From Comamonadaceae bacterium PBBC1 (GTDB lineage: Bacteria; Pseudomonadota; Gammaproteobacteria; Burkholderiales; Burkholderiaceae_C): a stretch of DNA of 64,000 nucleotides. The position numbers and the translations under genes are program-made. Shown piece after piece: positions 26,936 to 35,667 of this stretch. The notes beneath the pieces were generated by a model, which did not search any database, was not told where the DNA came from, and worked only from the letters and a program-made list of their open reading frames with translations. The stretch is taken from contig NKIP01000001.1 in assembly GCA_002256145.1 (NCBI GenBank), forward strand, positions 194,090-258,089. The letters run 5' to 3'. How positions within the stretch are numbered: the first letter of the stretch is position 1; each line of letters opens with the position of its first letter.

Positions 26936-28087
26936 ATGCATGATTTTGTATTTCCTGCAGTGACGATGCCCGAGAGTGCGCATTTGTTGCGACAACAGGT
27001 TCGGGCATTTCTTCAACGAGAAATGGATGCGGGGAGTTTTACGCCACGCAAAAATTCATGGTCCGAAGGGGATGCCGAGTTCAGCCGCAAATGTGGGCAA
27101 GCCGGCTACATCGGCATGGTGTGGCCCCGCCAATATGGCGGGCAAGAACGCACCGCCCTTGAGCGGTATGTGATGACCGAAGAGATGCTCGCTGGCGGTG
27201 CCCCCGTGGGGGCGCACTGGGTGGCCGATCGGCAAAGCGGCAACCAGATTTTGCGTCACGGCAGCGAGCGGGCACGCCGCTTGATCTTGCCCCAAATTGC
27301 AGCAGGCGAATGCTTTTTTGCCATTGGCATGAGCGAGCCCGATTCGGGCTCGGATTTGGCCGCCGTCAAAAGCAAAGCCGTCAAAGTCGAAGGGGGCTGG
27401 AAACTCTCGGGCACCAAGGTCTGGACCAGCAGCGCCCACCGTGCGCATTACCTGATTGCCTTGGTGCGCACAGCCCCCAAAGAAGAAGACCGCCATGCGG
27501 GCATGACCCAATTCATCGTCGACTTGAAATCACCCGGCCTGAGCCTGAGCCCCATTTTGAACATCTATGGCGCACACGACTGGAACGAAGTGGTTTTTGA
27601 TGAATGCTTTGTGCCCGATGACATGGTGATGGGTGAAGTCGGTGGTGGCTGGGACATGGTGACCAGTGAATTGGCTTTCGAGCGATCGGGGCCAGACCGC
27701 TTTTTGAGCACCTACCAGTTGCTGCTGGCGTCGATGGAAAAACTGGGCGACCAACCCGATGCGAGATCGGTCAATGAAATAGGTCGTTTTGTGGCGCACT
27801 TGACCACCTTGCGGCGTATGTCCACGTCAGTGGCCGGCATGCTCACACAGGGACAAAAACCGATTCTTGAAGCGGCTTTGGTCAAAGACATTGGCACCGC
27901 ATTTGAGCGTGAGATTCCCGAAATATTTCGCCAGCTGATTCCCACCGAGCCGGTGATGGACAACGACAGCAGCGACTTTGACGCATTGCTGGGCATGAAC
28001 ATGTTGAAGGCTCCCGGCTTCACCATCCGGGGGGGAACCCGGGAAATATTGCGTGGAATGATTGCCAAAGGATTGGGACTGCGATGA
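26936..28087 (+). CDS. Acyl-CoA dehydrogenase, subunit 1 of a likely heteromeric pair
   Basis: A 383-residue FAD enzyme of the acyl-CoA dehydrogenase family. The flavin-binding segment is FAIGMSEPDSGSDLAAVKSKA and VWTSSAHRAHYLIAL. At the place where medium-chain enzymes carry the catalytic Glu (YEGT), the sequence reads TIRGGTREILRGMIAKGLGLR, so that Glu is Gly here. Many such proteins form alpha2-beta2 complexes with a second, shorter subunit, and here one follows with an ATGA overlap. ATG 26936 is preferred to an upstream TTG at 26915. The CoA substrate is unknown. Confidence 0.9.
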   Translation: MHDFVFPAVTMPESAHLLRQQVRAFLQREMDAGSFTPRKNSWSEGDAEFSRKCGQAGYIGMVWPRQYGGQERTALERYVMTEEMLAGGAPVGAHWVADRQSGNQILRHGSERARRLILPQIAAGECFFAIGMSEPDSGSDLAAVKSKAVKVEGGWKLSGTKVWTSSAHRAHYLIALVRTAPKEEDRHAGMTQFIVDLKSPGLSLSPILNIYGAHDWNEVVFDECFVPDDMVMGEVGGGWDMVTSELAFERSGPDRFLSTYQLLLASMEKLGDQPDARSVNEIGRFVAHLTTLRRMSTSVAGMLTQGQKPILEAALVKDIGTAFEREIPEIFRQLIPTEPVMDNDSSDFDALLGMNMLKAPGFTIRGGTREILRGMIAKGLGLR

Positions 28088-29145
28088 GCGATATTCGTGA
28101 CGATCTTGAAAAAACGGTTGACCGCATTTGTGAGGCCCATTGCCTCAAAGAAGTGTTCATGTCGAGCGAGGAAGGCACTTGGCCCCAAGCCCTTTGGCAG
28201 GCACTGCAAGAGGTGGGCTTGCCCCAGGCTTGCCTGAGTGAAGAACAAGGCGGCAGTGGTTTGAGTTATGCCGATGCGCTGTTTGTTTTGCGGCGCAGCG
28301 CCTTCCACGGCGCACCGGTGCCACTGGCCGAGACTTTTTTGGCTGGACGCTTGTTGTCTGCCGCAGGTCTGAGCGTGCCCGAGGGCGTTTTATCGGTCAG
28401 CGTGGCCCACACCAAAGACCATTTGCAGCTCCAAGGTGACGGCGAAAAAACCCGCTTGTCAGGGCCGGCTCACCGCGTGCCTTGGGGGCTGTCTTGTGAC
28501 CATTTGGTGCTGGTGGCGCAGCGAGATGGCGTGCCTTGTGTGGTGCGGGTCGAGCGTCAGGCGCTGGCCACAGTGGCCCACACATCGGTCAAAAATCTGG
28601 CTGGCGAACCCCGCATTGATTTCAACTTTCAAAACACCCCTTGCGCCGCGGTCGCCCCCCTGGCGCAAGCGAATGAGCGACTGTTGTGCGAAGGGGCTTT
28701 GATGCGGTCGGTGCAAATGGCCGGTGCCTTGCAACGCGCCTTGGCGTACAGCCTGCAGTACGCCAATGACCGTGTTCAGTTTGGCCGCCCCATTGGCAAA
28801 TTTCAGGCTGTGCAGCACATGCTGGCCGTTTTGGCCGGCCATGTGGCCGCCAGCGCCGCCGCTGTGGATGCTGCCATTGAGGCCTCAGAGGATGGGCATT
28901 CAGACTTTGCTGTGGCGGTGGCCAAGTCCAGGGCCGGTGAAGCGGCAGGCAAAGGCGCTGAAATTGCACATCAAGTGCATGGTGCCATGGGCTTTACCCG
29001 CGAACACAACCTTCACCACCTGACACGCAGACTGTGGTCCTGGCGTGACGAGTTTGGCAACGAAACCCATTGGCAGACTCGCATTGGCGAGATGGCTTTG
29101 AAGCAAGGGGCCAACATGCTGTGGCCTTTCCTCACGCGTTTGTGA
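28084..29145 (+). CDS. Acyl-CoA dehydrogenase, subunit 2 of a likely heteromeric pair
   Basis: A 353-residue acyl-CoA dehydrogenase homologue with a degenerate N-terminal half and a clear C-terminal helical domain: RALAYSLQYANDRVQFGRPIGKFQAVQHMLA, then QVHGAMGFTREHNLHHLTRRLWSWRDEFGNE. The Arg, Gln and QVHGAMGFT parts fit FAD binding across a subunit interface. It is coupled to the preceding gene (ATGA). Similar uneven pairs act on bulky CoA esters such as steroid side chains in other bacteria; that use is not shown here. Confidence 0.85.
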   Translation: MSDIRDDLEKTVDRICEAHCLKEVFMSSEEGTWPQALWQALQEVGLPQACLSEEQGGSGLSYADALFVLRRSAFHGAPVPLAETFLAGRLLSAAGLSVPEGVLSVSVAHTKDHLQLQGDGEKTRLSGPAHRVPWGLSCDHLVLVAQRDGVPCVVRVERQALATVAHTSVKNLAGEPRIDFNFQNTPCAAVAPLAQANERLLCEGALMRSVQMAGALQRALAYSLQYANDRVQFGRPIGKFQAVQHMLAVLAGHVAASAAAVDAAIEASEDGHSDFAVAVAKSRAGEAAGKGAEIAHQVHGAMGFTREHNLHHLTRRLWSWRDEFGNETHWQTRIGEMALKQGANMLWPFLTRL

Positions 29146-29174
29146 TTTTTTCAACTGACTCAGGAGACAAAAAC

Positions 29175-30152
29175 ATGCTCAAGCGAAACTTTCTGACCGG
29201 CTGCGCTTTGTCGTTGGCCATGGCCCTGTGCACAGGGGCAGTGGCCCAAGACAAAGACTTTCCGTCCAAACCTTTTCGCATTTTTGTCCCCTTCACGGCC
29301 GGCAGCGGCTCTGACACCTCGGCCCGCTTTTTTGGCGATCGACTGGCCAAGCAATTGGGCCAGTCGGCCACGGTTGAAAACAAACCCGGTGCCAGTGGCA
29401 TCATTTCGGTTCAGGCCTTGCTGGCTTTGCCTGCCGATGGTCACGCGATTTTGTTGGCCAGCAATTCACCCATCTCGGTCAATCCCATCAGCATCAAAAA
29501 TCTCCCCTACAACCCCATGACCGACTTGACGCCTTTGGCCGGTCTGTCACGCAACATGAATGTCTGGGTGGTGTCTGGCAATTCCAAGTTCAACCATTTG
29601 AAAGATGTGGTGGAACATTCCAAAAAGAACCCCACCAAACCATTGAGCCTGGCCAATTACTCGGCGGGCTATCGTTTGGCAGGTGAATGGTTTTCCAACA
29701 TGGCCGACGTCAAGTTCAACCACATCACCTACAAAGGGGGCGCTCAAATTTTCACCGACTTGATGGGTGATCAACTGGATGTGGGCATTGCCGATCTGGG
29801 CGGGGCTGCGGCCTTGATCAAGTCTGGCAAGCTCAAGGCACTGGCCGTCTCAGGTGAGAAAAGACACCCCGATTTCCCCAACGTCCCGACCTTCATTGAC
29901 AGTGGTTTTCCTGAATATGTGAACTACTCCTGGACGTCGTTTTACGTCAAGGCCGGCACGCCAGAAGCCATCAAGAAAAAGCTCATTGAAGCCTTGGTCA
30001 AAGTCAGGGATTCTCGTGAAGGCATGGACTTCAACAAAGCTTCCGGTTCAGACAACATGCCTTACTTTGGTGACTCGATGCTGAAATTCCAGCAAGACGA
30101 GCTCGAACGCTTTACCCGCATTTCCAAAATGGCCGGCATCCAACCTGAATGA
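29175..30152 (+). CDS. Bug (TctC) family periplasmic solute-binding protein
   Basis: A 325-residue secreted binding protein. The signal peptide is MLKRNFLTGCALSLAMALCTGAVAQ, and the ligand-clamping region is PFRIFVPFTAGSGSDTSARF, with VENKPGASGIISVQAL. AGGAG 8 bases before ATG 29175 fixes the start. Bug proteins bind carboxylates, amides or aromatics for tripartite tricarboxylate transporters. No membrane subunit (TctA/TctB) is nearby, so it must use a distant one or act in sensing. Its place inside a CoA-catabolism operon suggests it binds the operon's substrate. Confidence 0.9.
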   Translation: MLKRNFLTGCALSLAMALCTGAVAQDKDFPSKPFRIFVPFTAGSGSDTSARFFGDRLAKQLGQSATVENKPGASGIISVQALLALPADGHAILLASNSPISVNPISIKNLPYNPMTDLTPLAGLSRNMNVWVVSGNSKFNHLKDVVEHSKKNPTKPLSLANYSAGYRLAGEWFSNMADVKFNHITYKGGAQIFTDLMGDQLDVGIADLGGAAALIKSGKLKALAVSGEKRHPDFPNVPTFIDSGFPEYVNYSWTSFYVKAGTPEAIKKKLIEALVKVRDSREGMDFNKASGSDNMPYFGDSMLKFQQDELERFTRISKMAGIQPE

Positions 30153-31024
30153 AAGTCCGCGGCATGTCGATGTACAGACCTGATTTGTTGGCGGGCAAGC
30201 GCATCCTGATCACGGGTGGTGGCACAGGCTTGGGCAAAAGCATTGGCCAGCGCTATGTGGCTTTGGGTGCAGACTTGGTAATTTGTGGTCGACGCCCAGA
30301 CGTGTTGAGCCAAACAGCCCAAGAGTTCAAGAGCACCTTGGGTGTTGACATTGAAACGCATGTCTGTGACGTGCGGGATGCGCAGGCCGTGCAAGACATG
30401 ATGGACGCCATCTGGGCCAAAGCACCGCTGGATGTGCTGCTCAACAATGCGGCGGGCAATTTTTTGGCCCGAACTGAACGCCTGTCCATGCGTGCTTTTG
30501 ATGCGGTGGTCGACATCGTGCTCAAGGGTTCGGCCTACTGCACCATGGACGTGGGCCGCCGTTGGATCGAGGCTGGACGCCCAGGCACGGTGATGTCCAT
30601 CCTGACCCAGTCGGCCCTGACCGGCATGCCCTTCACAGTGCCATCGGCCATGGCCAAGGCCGGTGCACTGGCCATGATCAAAAGCCTGGCCGTCGAATGG
30701 GGCCCTTATGGCATTCGCACCGTGGGGGTGGTGCCAGGGCCGTTTCCGACCGAAGGGGCCTGGTCTCGCCTGATGCCCCAAGAACGCATCGGTGAAGCCC
30801 CCATTGAACAAGGTGTGGCGCTGCGGCGTGTCGGGCAGCACCATGAATTGGCCGACTTGTGTGTGTACTTGATTTCAGACAGTGCCGCCTTCATCACGGG
30901 AGAGGCCGTGATCATCGATGGCGGCCGAATGCTGCAAGGTGCGGCAGGCGCATCGGCTTACAACATGCAGCACTGGCCTGACAGCACCTGGGACAGCCTC
31001 AAACCCAAGAAAAACACAGCATGA
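30149..31024 (+). CDS. SDR-family oxidoreductase resembling 2,4-dienoyl-CoA reductase
   Basis: A 291-residue short-chain dehydrogenase. The cofactor motif is TGGGTGLGKSIG and the NNAAGNF motif is typical of peroxisomal/mitochondrial 2,4-dienoyl-CoA reductases. The usual YxxxK is replaced by SAMAK in VPSAMAKAGALAMIKSLAVEWGPYGIRT, and GPFPTEGAWSRL follows, both as in that reductase group. It probably reduces an unsaturated acyl-CoA with NADPH. It overlaps both neighbours by 4 bases. A second start, at the Met of MYRPDLL, is possible. Confidence 0.85.
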   Translation: MKVRGMSMYRPDLLAGKRILITGGGTGLGKSIGQRYVALGADLVICGRRPDVLSQTAQEFKSTLGVDIETHVCDVRDAQAVQDMMDAIWAKAPLDVLLNNAAGNFLARTERLSMRAFDAVVDIVLKGSAYCTMDVGRRWIEAGRPGTVMSILTQSALTGMPFTVPSAMAKAGALAMIKSLAVEWGPYGIRTVGVVPGPFPTEGAWSRLMPQERIGEAPIEQGVALRRVGQHHELADLCVYLISDSAAFITGEAVIIDGGRMLQGAAGASAYNMQHWPDSTWDSLKPKKNTA

Positions 31025-32241
31025 ACGACGCCAAGATGGACTTGTCTGATGGACCTTTGACGGGCATTCGCATACTGGACCTGACCTCGGTTGTTTTAGG
31101 TCCTCTGGCCACACAAATTCTGGGTGATTACGGCGCAGAGGTCATCAAGATCGAAAGCCTTGAAGGTGACTTGATGCGCTCCAACGGCGTGAACCTCTCG
31201 CCCAGCATGAGCTCCATTTATATGGCCATCAACCGCAACAAACAGTCCATGGCCTTGGACTTGAAGTCTGATCAAGGCAAGGCCATTTTGCGGCAATTGA
31301 TTCCGCGGGTGGATGTGTTGGTACACAACATGCGGGTCTCGGCCATTGAAAAACTCGGTTTTGGCTACGACGCCGTGGCCCAAGCCAACCCCCAAATCGT
31401 CTATTGCGCGGCCACAGGTTTTGACCAAGATGGCCCCGACAAGGACCGCCCTGCATTTGACGACATCATTCAGGCAGCTTGTGGATTGGCCAGTGTCAAC
31501 AGCCTTGGCCGCGATCGGCCAGACTACGTTTCCACACTGGTGGCCGACAAAACCACAGGCATGGTTTTGGTCAATGCCGTTTTGGCCGCCTTGCTGGCCA
31601 AGTCGCGCAGCGGCCAAGGGCAATATGTGGAAGTGCCCATGCTAGAGACCATGGTGGCCTTCACCTTGGTGGAGCACCTGGGGGGACTGACCCGCAACCC
31701 AGCCACCCAAAGTGCTGGCTACAGCCGTGTGTTGGGCGGTGGACGTCAACCCAGTCCCACACGCGATGGCTTCATTGCCATGCTGCCGTACACCAACCAC
31801 CATTGGGAAAGCTTTTTCAAAGATGCGGGTCAAGAGGCCCTGGGCCAGTCTTTGGGGGTGAGCAACCGCGTCACACGCAATGCCAACATCAAAGGGCTGT
31901 ACGCCGCATTGCACCAAATCACCGCCACCAAAACCACCGCCGAATGGATTGAAATTTGCGACCGCCTGGACATTCCGGCCACCCCGATCTACGCTATGGA
32001 GGACTTGCCAGCACACCCCCAATTACAAGCCGTTGGGCTGTTTGAGGACACGGTGCACCCTGACGTTGGGGCCATTCGTTATGTGCGTCCTACCGTCAAA
32101 TTTGCCAAAACACCGGCCAAGGTGCGCCATCAAGCCCACCGACTGGGCCAGGACACACACGCCATCTTGTCCGAGTTGGGTTACAGCCCCGATCAAATCC
32201 ATGCACTGGCCGATCAAGGTGTCATTTTGAAAAGCAACTGA
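31021..32241 (+). CDS. CaiB/BaiF (class III) CoA-transferase
   Basis: A 406-residue enzyme that moves CoA between carboxylic acids, so it can activate the pathway's acid without ATP. Family blocks are GIRILDLTSVVLGPLATQILGDYGAEVIKIE, NRNKQSMALDLKSDQGKAIL, and VLVHNMRVSAIEKLGFGYD. It starts with an ATGA overlap on the reductase gene. The donor and acceptor acids are unknown. It gives the clearest sign that this operon works on CoA thioesters. Confidence 0.92.
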   Translation: MNDAKMDLSDGPLTGIRILDLTSVVLGPLATQILGDYGAEVIKIESLEGDLMRSNGVNLSPSMSSIYMAINRNKQSMALDLKSDQGKAILRQLIPRVDVLVHNMRVSAIEKLGFGYDAVAQANPQIVYCAATGFDQDGPDKDRPAFDDIIQAACGLASVNSLGRDRPDYVSTLVADKTTGMVLVNAVLAALLAKSRSGQGQYVEVPMLETMVAFTLVEHLGGLTRNPATQSAGYSRVLGGGRQPSPTRDGFIAMLPYTNHHWESFFKDAGQEALGQSLGVSNRVTRNANIKGLYAALHQITATKTTAEWIEICDRLDIPATPIYAMEDLPAHPQLQAVGLFEDTVHPDVGAIRYVRPTVKFAKTPAKVRHQAHRLGQDTHAILSELGYSPDQIHALADQGVILKSN

Positions 32242-32274
32242 CGACACTCTTCCCTCACACGACAGGACCCCATC

Positions 32275-33054
32275 ATGAGCAGCACTCCCGATCTGAACAT
32301 CACCCACGACCAGCATGTGACCACGGTGGAAATTTGCCGCCCACCTCACAATTTTTTTGACTTTGAATTGATCCAGCAAATTGCCAATACCTTTGAGGCC
32401 CTGGATCAAAACCCGCAATGCCGTGCCATTGTGCTGGCGTCACAAGGCACTGCGTTCTGTGCAGGTGCCAATTTCAACAGCCCGGATGACAAAATCAGCC
32501 GCCCTGAAAACCCAGGCACCAATCCTTTGTATTTCGAAGCCATCCGGATTTTTTCTTGCCGCAAACCGATTGTGGCAGCCATACAGGGGGCTGCTGTGGG
32601 TGGCGGACTCGGCTTGGCCTTGGTGGCCGATTTTCGGGTCACCTGCCCAGAAGCCCGTTTCACGGCCAACTTCAACCGTTTGGGCTTTCATCCGGGTTTT
32701 GGTTTGTCGGTCACTTTGCCCCGGTTGGTAGGAATTCAAAAAGCCAATTTGCTGTTTTTCACGGGCAGGCGGATTGGGGGACAAGAAGCCCTGGACATGG
32801 GACTGGCCGATGTGCTGGTGGCCCAATCCGATGTGCGTGCCGAAGCCCTCAAACTCGCTCACGAAATCGCTGTCTCAGCCCCGCTGTCGGTTCAGTCCAC
32901 ACGGGCCACCCTGCGCCAGGGCTTGGTGCCGCAACTGCAGCAAGCGGTGGCGCATGAAAGTGCCGAGCAAAACTGGCAGTTCAAAACCGAAGATTTCAAA
33001 GAAGGCGTCAAAGCCATGACCGAACGCCGACCACCGCAGTTTCAGGCTCGCTGA
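32275..33054 (+). CDS. Crotonase-fold protein (enoyl-CoA hydratase/isomerase family)
   Basis: A 259-residue crotonase homologue. The oxyanion-hole segments are present: GTAFCAGANFN and QGAAVGGGLGLALVADFR. At the positions of the two catalytic Glu residues of classical hydratases the sequence reads RFTANFNRLGFHPGFGLS and KANLLFFTGRRIGG, with no Glu at either point by my alignment. It may therefore catalyse another reaction of the fold (isomerisation, hydrolysis, C-C cleavage). It is the last gene of the operon, 33 bases after the CoA-transferase. Confidence 0.87.
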   Translation: MSSTPDLNITHDQHVTTVEICRPPHNFFDFELIQQIANTFEALDQNPQCRAIVLASQGTAFCAGANFNSPDDKISRPENPGTNPLYFEAIRIFSCRKPIVAAIQGAAVGGGLGLALVADFRVTCPEARFTANFNRLGFHPGFGLSVTLPRLVGIQKANLLFFTGRRIGGQEALDMGLADVLVAQSDVRAEALKLAHEIAVSAPLSVQSTRATLRQGLVPQLQQAVAHESAEQNWQFKTEDFKEGVKAMTERRPPQFQAR

Positions 33055-33076
33055 ATGGGTGGTTGCGCGGGTGGCT

Positions 33077-33104
33077 GCACAGGCCTACTCGCGTCAGCCT
33101 GTGC
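33077..33104. terminator. Hairpin between convergent genes
   Basis: An 8-bp perfect stem GCACAGGC / GCCTGTGC with a 12-base loop lies between the crotonase gene and the convergent peptidase gene. No T tract follows on either strand, so it is a weak candidate terminator. Confidence 0.35.
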
Positions 33105-33135
33105 AACAAGGACGGTGAACATCCCTGTGGCTTGA

Positions 33136-34461
33136 TCACCATTTGACTTTGCCGCTGCCCACATCCATCACCATGCGTGTGGACAGATACAGCCGTGGCG
33201 CGATCGAGTCGATGAAGATGTACTCGTCGTCGTTCGAGTGGGCACCAAAGCCGCGCAGTCCAAAACTCTCCAGCACACCACCTTTTGGGCGCAGCCCGGC
33301 AAAGGCGGCATCTGTCCCCCCACCGGTGGCACGCTCCTGGACCATCAGGTTTTGACCGATTTCCTGAAAAATGCCCAAAGCGTGTTGCGCCATGACCCGA
33401 GATGCCTGTGTGGCTTCAAAGGCCGGGCGGCTTCTGTAAAAACTCAAATCAATTTGGGTGTCCGGGATCAACTTGTCCTTGATGGCTTCTTTCAAGCTGG
33501 CCTCCATCTGATCCAGGTCCTTGTTGGACAGCGAACGCACATCGGCAATGGCGCTGGCTGATGCCGGAATCACATTGCGGACATCGCCGCCCCGGGCCAC
33601 GGTCCAGTTGATCTTGAGCCCCTTGGCCGGGTCGCCAAAATTGCGGGTCTTGAGCATCTGGTGCGCCAATTCGTAGACCGCGTTGCGTCCGCCCTCGGGG
33701 TTGGCACCGGCATGAGAGGCTTTGCCGGTGACTTTCATCTCCACAATGGCAATGCTGCTGGTCGCCAATCGCACCGTGTCTTTGTCGACACCGCCGCCTT
33801 CAAAGGACATCACCGCATCGTATTCCTCACCCAAACGCACCAACAAGGCGCTGGAGCCCGCTGAGCCCACTTCTTCGTCGCCGTTGATGGCCACAGCGAG
33901 TTCGGCGTAATCGTCAAAACCCAAATCCTGCAGCATCTGCACGGTGTGCAAAATCAAGGCCACGCCCCCTTTGTCGTCCGAAATCGCCAAGCCATAAGCC
34001 CGGTTGCCATCGATGCGGAAAGGTTGTTTGGCCACCATGCCTTTCAAATAAACCGTGTCCATGTGGGCGATCAACAGCACTTTCTTTTGGCCCTTGCCTT
34101 TTTTGGTACCCATCACCACCGAACCCAACTTGGCCCCTTTGAGTTGGGGGTGGAAGTCAGGGGCCTGCGTGGGCATGGTTTTGACCTCCATGCCCAGTTG
34201 CTGCAAGCGTTGCCCAATCAACTGGCTGATTTTTTCAAGTCCTTCAAGGTCCCGGCTGCCTGATTCGATGGAGACCAGGTTTTTGAGGGTGTCCAGCAAG
34301 GCAGGCGTCTGGGCCTGGGCCAGGGTTTGAACACGGGCCTTAACGGGGTCGGTTGGGGTTTGTGCCCATGCGGGCATCAGTGCCATGGCGCAGCAACTGG
34401 CGGTCAGCAGCCGCTTGGCTGCTGGGCGGATTGAACGGCGAACCCAATGCGAAAGCACCAT
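33136..34461 (-). CDS. M20-family metallopeptidase, glutamate carboxypeptidase (CPG2)-like
   Basis: A 441-residue exported zinc hydrolase. A signal peptide is present (residues about 1-34, ending CCAMALMPAWAQ). Metal-site motifs are LLIAHMDTVY (His, Asp), LAISDDKGGVALIL (Asp) and AINGDEEVGSAGS (catalytic Glu and Glu ligand). A dimerisation domain is inserted in the middle. CPG2-type enzymes remove C-terminal Glu from folate or peptides, but family members vary. It lies convergent to the CoA operon and divergent from the MocA-type oxidoreductase. Confidence 0.88.
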   Translation of the reverse strand: MVLSHWVRRSIRPAAKRLLTASCCAMALMPAWAQTPTDPVKARVQTLAQAQTPALLDTLKNLVSIESGSRDLEGLEKISQLIGQRLQQLGMEVKTMPTQAPDFHPQLKGAKLGSVVMGTKKGKGQKKVLLIAHMDTVYLKGMVAKQPFRIDGNRAYGLAISDDKGGVALILHTVQMLQDLGFDDYAELAVAINGDEEVGSAGSSALLVRLGEEYDAVMSFEGGGVDKDTVRLATSSIAIVEMKVTGKASHAGANPEGGRNAVYELAHQMLKTRNFGDPAKGLKINWTVARGGDVRNVIPASASAIADVRSLSNKDLDQMEASLKEAIKDKLIPDTQIDLSFYRSRPAFEATQASRVMAQHALGIFQEIGQNLMVQERATGGGTDAAFAGLRPKGGVLESFGLRGFGAHSNDDEYIFIDSIAPRLYLSTRMVMDVGSGKVKW

Positions 34462-34632
34462 GACGAATTCCTCAATGTTGGATGAATCGCTTGATTTAAC
34501 GTCTTTAGGTGCAGCCAGTCAGCAGCATTCGCGACAGCACCAGCTCAAGTGAGGCTGCTCAGCACGGGGCATTGCAAAGGCGACACGCGTGTGCGGCGGC
34601 CTTGCTAAGCTTGCGATTCACAGGAGAAAAAC

Positions 34633-35598
34633 ATGAAACAAAAAATCGCCATCATCGGGCTGGGCATCATGGGCCGCCGCATGCTGGAAAATGCCTTGCA
34701 GCATCCCGCCTTCGAAGTGTGCGGCGTTTGGGACCCCTCGCCCACATCGGTGGCCAAAACGCTGGACATGGCCCCAGGTGTGCACGTCGCAGCCAATGCG
34801 CAGACCGCCATGGACGGGGTGGATGTGGTGTACCTGGCTTGCCCCCCAGGCCCACGTAAAACCTATGCCTTGCAGGCCGCAGCAGCCGGACAGGGCGTGT
34901 TCATGGAAAAACCCCTGGGCACCGACAACGCGCAAAGCCGCGATCTGGTCGAACAGCTGAGACAAGCGCGTTTACCGGGCGTGGTGAACTTCACCCAAGC
35001 CGCGTCGCGTGGCTTTGAAGAATTGAACCGCGCCATTGCTGCGGGTGAAACAGGTGAGCTGTTGGGCATCGACATCGTGGTGAACTACCCCGCCTGGCCC
35101 CGCGCTTGGCAAAAGGACGCCGATTGGTTGCGCTTGCGCGATGAGGGTGGCTACACCCGGGAAGTGATCTCGCATTTCCTGTTTTTGGCTGGACGTTTTC
35201 TAGGGCCGCTGACCTTGCAGCAGGCTTTGCCCCGCTATCCGCAAGATCCTGCCTTGTGTGAGCTGGACATGTTGGCCCGCTTGACCACCGCAGACGGCAA
35301 GCCGGTGACCATCATGGCGACCACCGGAGGTCAGCAGCCTGACCGGCAAGAAGTTACCGTGCGCGGCAGCCGCATGAACCACCAATTCAGGGAGTTTTAC
35401 CAACTGTGGCGTTCCGACGGCGGCCCTTGGGTAGAGGCCTTGGACTGGCGCACTGAAGACCCGCGCACCAGCGCCTTACAGCGTCAATTGAGCGAAGTGG
35501 ACTTGTGGCTGAAGGGCCAACCGCACAAACTGGCTACGGCCGAAGAAGCCTTGGCTGTCCAGGAGTTGGTGGAAGCCATGCTGGCAGGAAAATCCTGA
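34633..35598 (+). CDS. Gfo/Idh/MocA-family NAD(P)-dependent oxidoreductase
   Basis: A 321-residue protein with an N-terminal Rossmann fold, KIAIIGLGIMGRRMLENALQHP, and the family lysine in FMEKPLGTDNAQSRDLV. Members oxidise or reduce sugars, inositols and related polyols. The start is supported by AGGAG 7 bases upstream. It stands alone between two minus-strand units, and the substrate is unknown. Confidence 0.88.
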   Translation: MKQKIAIIGLGIMGRRMLENALQHPAFEVCGVWDPSPTSVAKTLDMAPGVHVAANAQTAMDGVDVVYLACPPGPRKTYALQAAAAGQGVFMEKPLGTDNAQSRDLVEQLRQARLPGVVNFTQAASRGFEELNRAIAAGETGELLGIDIVVNYPAWPRAWQKDADWLRLRDEGGYTREVISHFLFLAGRFLGPLTLQQALPRYPQDPALCELDMLARLTTADGKPVTIMATTGGQQPDRQEVTVRGSRMNHQFREFYQLWRSDGGPWVEALDWRTEDPRTSALQRQLSEVDLWLKGQPHKLATAEEALAVQELVEAMLAGKS

Positions 35599-35667
35599 TT
35601 TCACCCTCCATGGCACACCTGACCAGCCGCTGTGCCGCTGTCGCATCCAACGAACCGGTTGGCGCAC

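Noticed and set aside
34609-34965. Minus-strand open frames opposite the MocA-type gene
   Set aside because: They mirror a gene with a clear Rossmann fold and ribosome site, and show no family features.
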